This document shows, in pieces, positions 59,140 to 64,000 of a DNA stretch of 64,000 bases. The stretch is from contig JAJEKV010000010.1 in assembly GCA_021234155.1 (NCBI GenBank), positions 13,570,538 through 13,634,537 of the forward strand. Reading direction: 5' to 3'. The first letter of the stretch is position 1, and the number at the start of each line of letters is the position of its first letter. The stretch comes from Isoetes taiwanensis (lineage: Eukaryota > Streptophyta > Lycopodiopsida > Isoetales > Isoetaceae). The position numbers and the translations under genes are program-made. Under the pieces are notes generated by a model. It saw only the letters and a program-made list of their open reading frames with translations. It was not told where the DNA came from and made no database searches.

Positions 59140-59225
59140 GTGATTTGAACCTACACTTTTTTTTTTTTGTGTTCGGGCCTTTTGCGACGATAGAAGGATG
59201 CTAACCATAACGACTATAGGATGCC
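59140..59225 (-). repeat. tRNA-like relic, minus strand
   Basis: On the minus strand, TATAGTCGTTATGGTTAGCA (A-box/D-arm like) is followed by GGTTCAAATCAC (B-box like). The variable region carries an A tract. It does not fold into a full cloverleaf, so it is a tRNA pseudogene or SINE remnant. Confidence 0.4.
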
Positions 59226-61376
59226 ACCGCGAACGTTTCTCTAAATATTTCGATTAGTGTTCAGGCCATACACCATATATCGGAAGCAGAGCCACAGCTG
59301 GAATCTCTAGTTGCCGGAATCTCTAGTTGCTGATATGATTTCTCAAACAATATTGCATGTTGCTGAAGCAGAAATCCATAGATTGGATTTAGAAATCCAC
59401 AAGTTAAATTGAGGAAGCCATCGATTGGGCTGAGCCCTACAGATTGGCCCGAGAAACCCACCTATTGGGCTGGGAAATCCGACACATTTGCCTAGAAACA
59501 CATGTATCTGCCTAGAAAGGTCAAGGAGTTTTGCTTGAGAAACACACCAATTTCGCTAATGCGTACACAGATCCATTGAAGAAGGCCTCTGTTTTGGTTC
59601 ATAGTAAATCAGAGTGTTCAATTAGCTGTGTAGTGCTTTTTGTAATTCAATGACTTAAGCCACCCATTTTTCTGAGAAGGACCATTTAGAAATATAATAT
59701 CGTGGAGGCAGGCAGACCTTGAGGCAGTTTGAAGCCCAGATTCGCAATTAACATTGGCAGCAGTATTTCGCAATCAAACTCGGGAAGCGCGATTATCTTC
59801 CATGCCAAAAGATTTGTAGAATAACCGCTTCAAAACCGAAAAAGCTTCTTCTACCTGATGCTTTGTCTTTACCAAGTTCACTACCCCTATCTAATATGTC
59901 TTGCCGTATGTGTTTGGCTGAATCAAGGCCCAACAGTGGGCTTTCTTATCGCAATGGTGGCTTCATGCAATCTCTATTTCTCGATTCAAAGAAGTTGTGG
60001 GCTTGTTCCCCTAGGAGGTATCCACTGTGTTTTTTATTTGAAACGGGGCCCCTCATAAGGTTTTGCAAAATGGAAGGCAACATTTCCGCTTTGAATAATT
60101 CAAAGGTTTTAGGTTGTCAAAAAGGAGGATGCGCCATGTCATAAATACCAAATCACAAAAGCACAAGTTTTTTTTTAGGGTGTTGGTCCTTAAAACTCTT
60201 TTTCTTTGCTCTCACCGCACTACTACTACTTCTACTTTAAGCTTACCATTCTCCACTAATGGGACCCGTCCGATCTCTTCACACCCATCACAATCAGTAT
60301 TTCTTCTTTCCCTTTGCTCGCCTTTCAAGAAGTATCCGCTCCTCTTCCCGGCCCACTCGCAAAAGCGACCTCATAATTTCATGTGGGCTTGGCTTTTTCT
60401 CGGCCTTGCTCGTTGGTTTTGGCGCTCTTTTGGGCTTGCATTTGTAACCTGGATTTAAAGTTTCCACTTGCTTCTCTTGCTTGTGCCAGAATTCAAGCTC
60501 TTGGGCAAGCAAATTTATTGCCCATTGATCATTTTGGCCCCCCTCCGCATTTAAGGGCCTGCGTTTCCGATTCCCGGTGCCGTCTTGTATTTATTTACCG
60601 CTTATTGTGCTGCTTGTAAGATAGACTTTGCAGGTCAATTATTGGTCTCGATGTGACTTGCATAAGTGGCGGGGGCATTTGGGTTCCTTTAGATTTGACG
60701 AATTGGGGTTAAATTGGATATATTTAAGACCTTTCACATTGCCAATAGATGATCGGGTGCCGAATTTGCATAGGAAGCTCAAGAACACAAGTGTTTCATC
60801 ATCTCTCGATTTTTATAGTAGAATTTGGGGCCGATCTTGCAGAATCCATTTAGGAACACATGGTAAGATGAAATCCATCGGGTTATGTGCTAAATTTTGC
60901 TTTGATAAAAGGGGTGTGATCAATTCCTCCTCCTTCACTTTTTTTTTTATTCTTTTGGGAGAGGATCCCGAACAATTTGGTTTAATGCGGTGACATGCCA
61001 ACCAAAGCTTTCCCAAGAAGGCTTACCATCTTGCCCGCCATGGTTAAAGCCAACGCTTTTCGGTTTTATTTCTTCACGCAGGTGCGTAGCATGGAGACCT
61101 GAAAAGAGACTGCAATTTATACCGCCTTGATTGCATAGGTGATGCTTTATCTTTGCATATGTGCCGCTGCTCACAAAATCACCATGTTGTGCGGGTACAT
61201 TTCCATATTCTTAATCGGACTATCCCATGGGCGTAGGCCATCAATACATTTCCTTTGATTTCATTAAGGAATAGCTTCATCTAATGCGTGAAAAAATCAA
61301 AGGTGTTGATCTTTTTGCGATAAGGCGGTCTTCTTATCACAACGCGTTATTCGGCGATCGAGCTTGAGTAAAGTGC
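59226..61376. other. stretch without supported genes
   Basis: 59,270-59,560 contains short imperfect repeats (GGAATCTCTAGTTGC twice; AGAAATCCA/GAAACCCAC/GAAACACA phrases). Overlapping open frames on both strands at 59,858-60,620 and 60,628-61,174 have no recognisable domain. Confidence 0.4.
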
Positions 61377-61964
61377 TTGACATCAATGCAATTCAAACTT
61401 ATATCATCAACGAAGGTAAGGATTGTTTTTCCAATGAAAGACCACGCCAAGGTATGCCAAAGGTATGCTCCTCACTACGGGATCACATGGGGCGGGCAGT
61501 CTAAGTTCTTAAATCAACAAAGAAATCAAATAATCGGATTCTTGGAGCAAGGCTCTCAACAACGCCCGGTCGGCAAACAAAATAGAAAAGAGGACGGATT
61601 TGCATGTTTGAGCAGAGCATTTTTAGGACAAAGCTTGCCCAACAAAAGAAATTGGAAACCAAAACTTGCCCATAACCCCGCCATATTCATAGGTTACCTT
61701 GAGCTTCCATCCGACCGCCGCTTAAGAATTCGGGTTTGCTTGAATGTAAATAGTCGAATCTTTGGTGCTAGCGGATCCGGGCTTGCTTGCGAAAAAGGAA
61801 CTCGAAGACACCGCCGATTGCTTGCAAATGAATCAATTTGTCGCGATTATCGTGGGGTTGCTTGCGAGCAAGAAAACATACAAAACCAAGGATTGCTTGA
61901 GAGCAAGAGAAAGGGAACCATGACGTCACATGCTAACATCCTTTTTTCCAGGTGTCAAGCGTAG
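61377..61964 (+). other. 195-codon open frame, unidentified
   Basis: The longest open frame in the right flank. Rich in Gln, Arg, Asn and Leu, with repeated Leu-Ala-Cys-Glu phrases (GLACEKGTRRHRRLLANES, GVACEQENIQNQGLLE) that reflect a GCTTGCGAGCAAG-like DNA repeat. The 3' end overlaps a tandem duplication. It could be chance. Confidence 0.25.
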
Positions 61965-62024
61965 GTTTTTTTTGCATCAAAGAAAACAGGTGTCAAGCAT
62001 AGGTTTTTTTTGCATCAAAGAAAA
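61949..62024. repeat. 38-bp tandem duplication
   Basis: 61,949-61,986 and 61,987-62,024 match except one base (GCGTAGG/GCATAGG). Units start CAGGTGTCAAGC. Confidence 0.93.
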
Positions 62025-62359
62025 TAGGGAGGGAACATGCTTTATATATGGTTTGAAAAGATTCCAATGCCAAGTGTTTATCGATGTCAATTTTCCTTTA
62101 TTACTTTCCCAAATCATAACATTTGTTTTGCAAGTACATCTACTTACTACAACAATATCCATTGTTTAAAACTATTTTAAGTTAAACCAATGAAGAGTGA
62201 ACAACTCATTGTAGCTCTAGAAGTGTATTTTCCACTTTATTTCCAATCTTCCAATATGAATCCGTGGTCTTTATCCAACTTCCACTTTTTAAATGAATTG
62301 AATTGAATTGAATTGGCTTTTAAAGAATACATAACAATGAGCAAAATGTCTTGTTTTAC

Positions 62360-62448
62360 CTGCACCAACATCAAAAAATAAGCATAAATGGTTGCCTTGT
62401 ACATGGTAGCAAGTGTCATGGGATCTTTTGGGGTCATCCCCCTTCACA
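62360..62448 (-). CDS. exon homologous to a segment in the Penelope-like repeats
   Basis: A minus-strand 89-base block between TATATAGCAG (with a good pyrimidine-rich run before it) and GTAAAAC. It reads VKGDDPKRSHDTCYHVQGN...FDVGAG with no stop. The same segment, with AG and GT borders, is at 13,867-13,958 and 20,080-20,171, where the equivalent frame has stops (VKGDDPK*). A 27-base stretch across the acceptor matches at 26 positions. It may be an exon of a nearby host gene from which the element's copy was captured. Family unknown. Confidence 0.4.
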
Positions 62449-62549
62449 CTGCTATATAAACAAAACAAATAGCAAACAGAACAATAACAAAAACTTTTGA
62501 AAGTGAAAACTAGGTTTAGTGTAATGGAGTATACCAAAGCAAACGCCAA

Positions 62550-64000
62550 ATGTCCGTGTGAGTATCACCAGACATCACCCATGTGAGTACATCTAGCCTA
62601 TTCAAATCTAAAAAATCAGCCCAAAGCCTGTACATATGAGGCCTTCAGTCTGAAGACTGTGGTATTTTTATTACAACTTCATTAGATCTATAGTGATATG
62701 GCACCAACTCATGCTACCTAGTGCATAAAATATACTATTGTGCAGTCCACTTTGCACTGCCCGAGTAAGCAGCTAATCTAGAAAGGTAGAATATCAGTTG
62801 GCCAAATAGTTTTACGGCAGGGTAATTGGAGTTCATGGCCATTGTACCATGTCTAGATGTCAAGGGATAATTGTTTCAAAGCAAGACTTGCCATATACCA
62901 CTTGAAATAAAGTTAGCTTTAACTTCCTTGGATCCTGCCATGGTAATAAATAATATTTAGGTAGTAATAGCAGTATACAAGAACAGAGTTGTAGTGCATG
63001 CTAGACGTCTAATTCTATGTCTTTCTGGCCTTGTGAACTCTCCAGCTTAGCTAATAGCCTGAGTCTTTTGTAATGTGCAGTATCATCAAAAAAGAACTGC
63101 ATATACTAGCAATAATCACTTAACATTATTGCATAACCGCTACAAAACCTCAATCTCTATCACATTAGCAAGAATGAACAGAAAAAAGCTAAGAATTAAT
63201 AAACAGGTCTCCCTTGCAGACTTTTACCACAGTAGCAGCAGGTTTTACACTGCTACTATCATCCAACAAGCCAAGGAGTGACGTACCATATGGTTGAACC
63301 ATCTGTCAGTTTGGCAACAACCCATAAACATTGAGAGTACCACATTGCAAATAAATGAAATGAAGGCCATAGGCATTTCTAGGCTAGCTAAAATTATTCT
63401 GCCCTCCAAAGCCAGACATCTAAAACTAGGAGTCAAATATCTATGCAAACAGGAATCCGTGTTATGAACTTCGCTGCTGAAGGTTGCAGTCTGCCTGACT
63501 ACTGATGCTAATACATGCATTAGGTTTTCTTTAAGCCATTCTGCCCTAATGTAATTTTCAGAATAGTACAATAAGCATAGACCACTATACAATAATCATG
63601 TTAACAACCACAATCTTGCTCACGGTCATGCAACACAACAACTTATAGATAAGAATATTTCACTACTTCTAGTAATAACATATTCTACAGTGTATTCGAG
63701 TGGATCAATACCTAGCTTAAAGAGCTTATTTACAAGGATAATTCAAATCACTGCAGTTTACGTCCTTATCTAGAAGACTAGCTCTATCAGTATACGCATG
63801 TAGTATGTAAAATATGCAAGGGAAGTCTCTATAAATATGCAGGACATTCCACTTATAAGCATTTAGTCATCAAGAATCATGTAATCAAGCATCAGGCAAA
63901 GGTATCCCAGTGTTGGTTCTAGTTTTAAATTTCATATGTGCTTAATGCAAAACTTCTAACAAACAAGAGCTTATCATCAGGTCTAGTTCCTAACTTTCAC
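62550..64000. other. stretch without recognisable genes
   Basis: A/T-rich DNA with short open frames on both strands (for example 63,245-63,592 minus). I see no domain, RNA or repeat that stands out. Confidence 0.45.

Overview
This is nuclear DNA of a land plant. Intron-bearing gene pieces sit among nested transposable elements (TEs) of plant type: a Helitron with a PIF1-type helicase, a CACTA element, a Ty3/gypsy chromovirus primed by initiator tRNA-Met, and an intron-containing reverse-transcriptase element that looks Penelope-like. No prokaryotic operon, CRISPR array or rRNA is visible. The Penelope-like element makes me lean towards a non-flowering plant (fern, lycophyte, bryophyte or conifer), but that is inference.

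Layout. (1) About 1-8,850: low-gene-density DNA with minus-strand exon-like pieces. (2) 8,855-49,596: the visible part of one plus-strand Helitron with two large insertions. A CACTA element (9,971-32,468, CAA target duplication) splits its helicase reading frame. A gypsy element (33,530-49,279, TTCAA/TTCAG target duplication) lies between the helicase stop and the Helitron 3' end (hairpin, then CTAG, at 49,596). (3) Inside the CACTA element: GACG-rich subterminal DNA, a Penelope-like retroelement with 2.7-kb direct repeats (11,699-20,609), captured pieces of at least two plant genes (a membrane protein and an OBG-type GTPase), an HSE-like minisatellite, a tRNA-like relic and a 3.6-copy array of 1.1-kb repeats. 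(4) Inside the gypsy element, on the minus strand: 5' LTR, PBS, a long leader with a decayed extra ORF, gag, protease, RT-RNase H, integrase and a chromodomain-like tail. A second, non-autonomous Helitron (35,468-38,277) sits between that tail and the 3' LTR. (5) 49,597-64,000: flanking DNA with one intact two-exon gene of the TMEM230 family (minus strand, 53,389-53,769), other exon-like fragments, small tandem repeats and a second tRNA-like relic.

Order of events, by nesting: the outer Helitron is oldest; the CACTA and gypsy elements came later; the Penelope-like element is inside the CACTA element, and the inner Helitron is inside the gypsy element. All the TE coding regions are broken by frameshifts or stops, so I see no autonomous TE. 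The only gene I would call intact is the TMEM230-like one. Many breaks are one-base indels, so some could be sequencing errors rather than decay.
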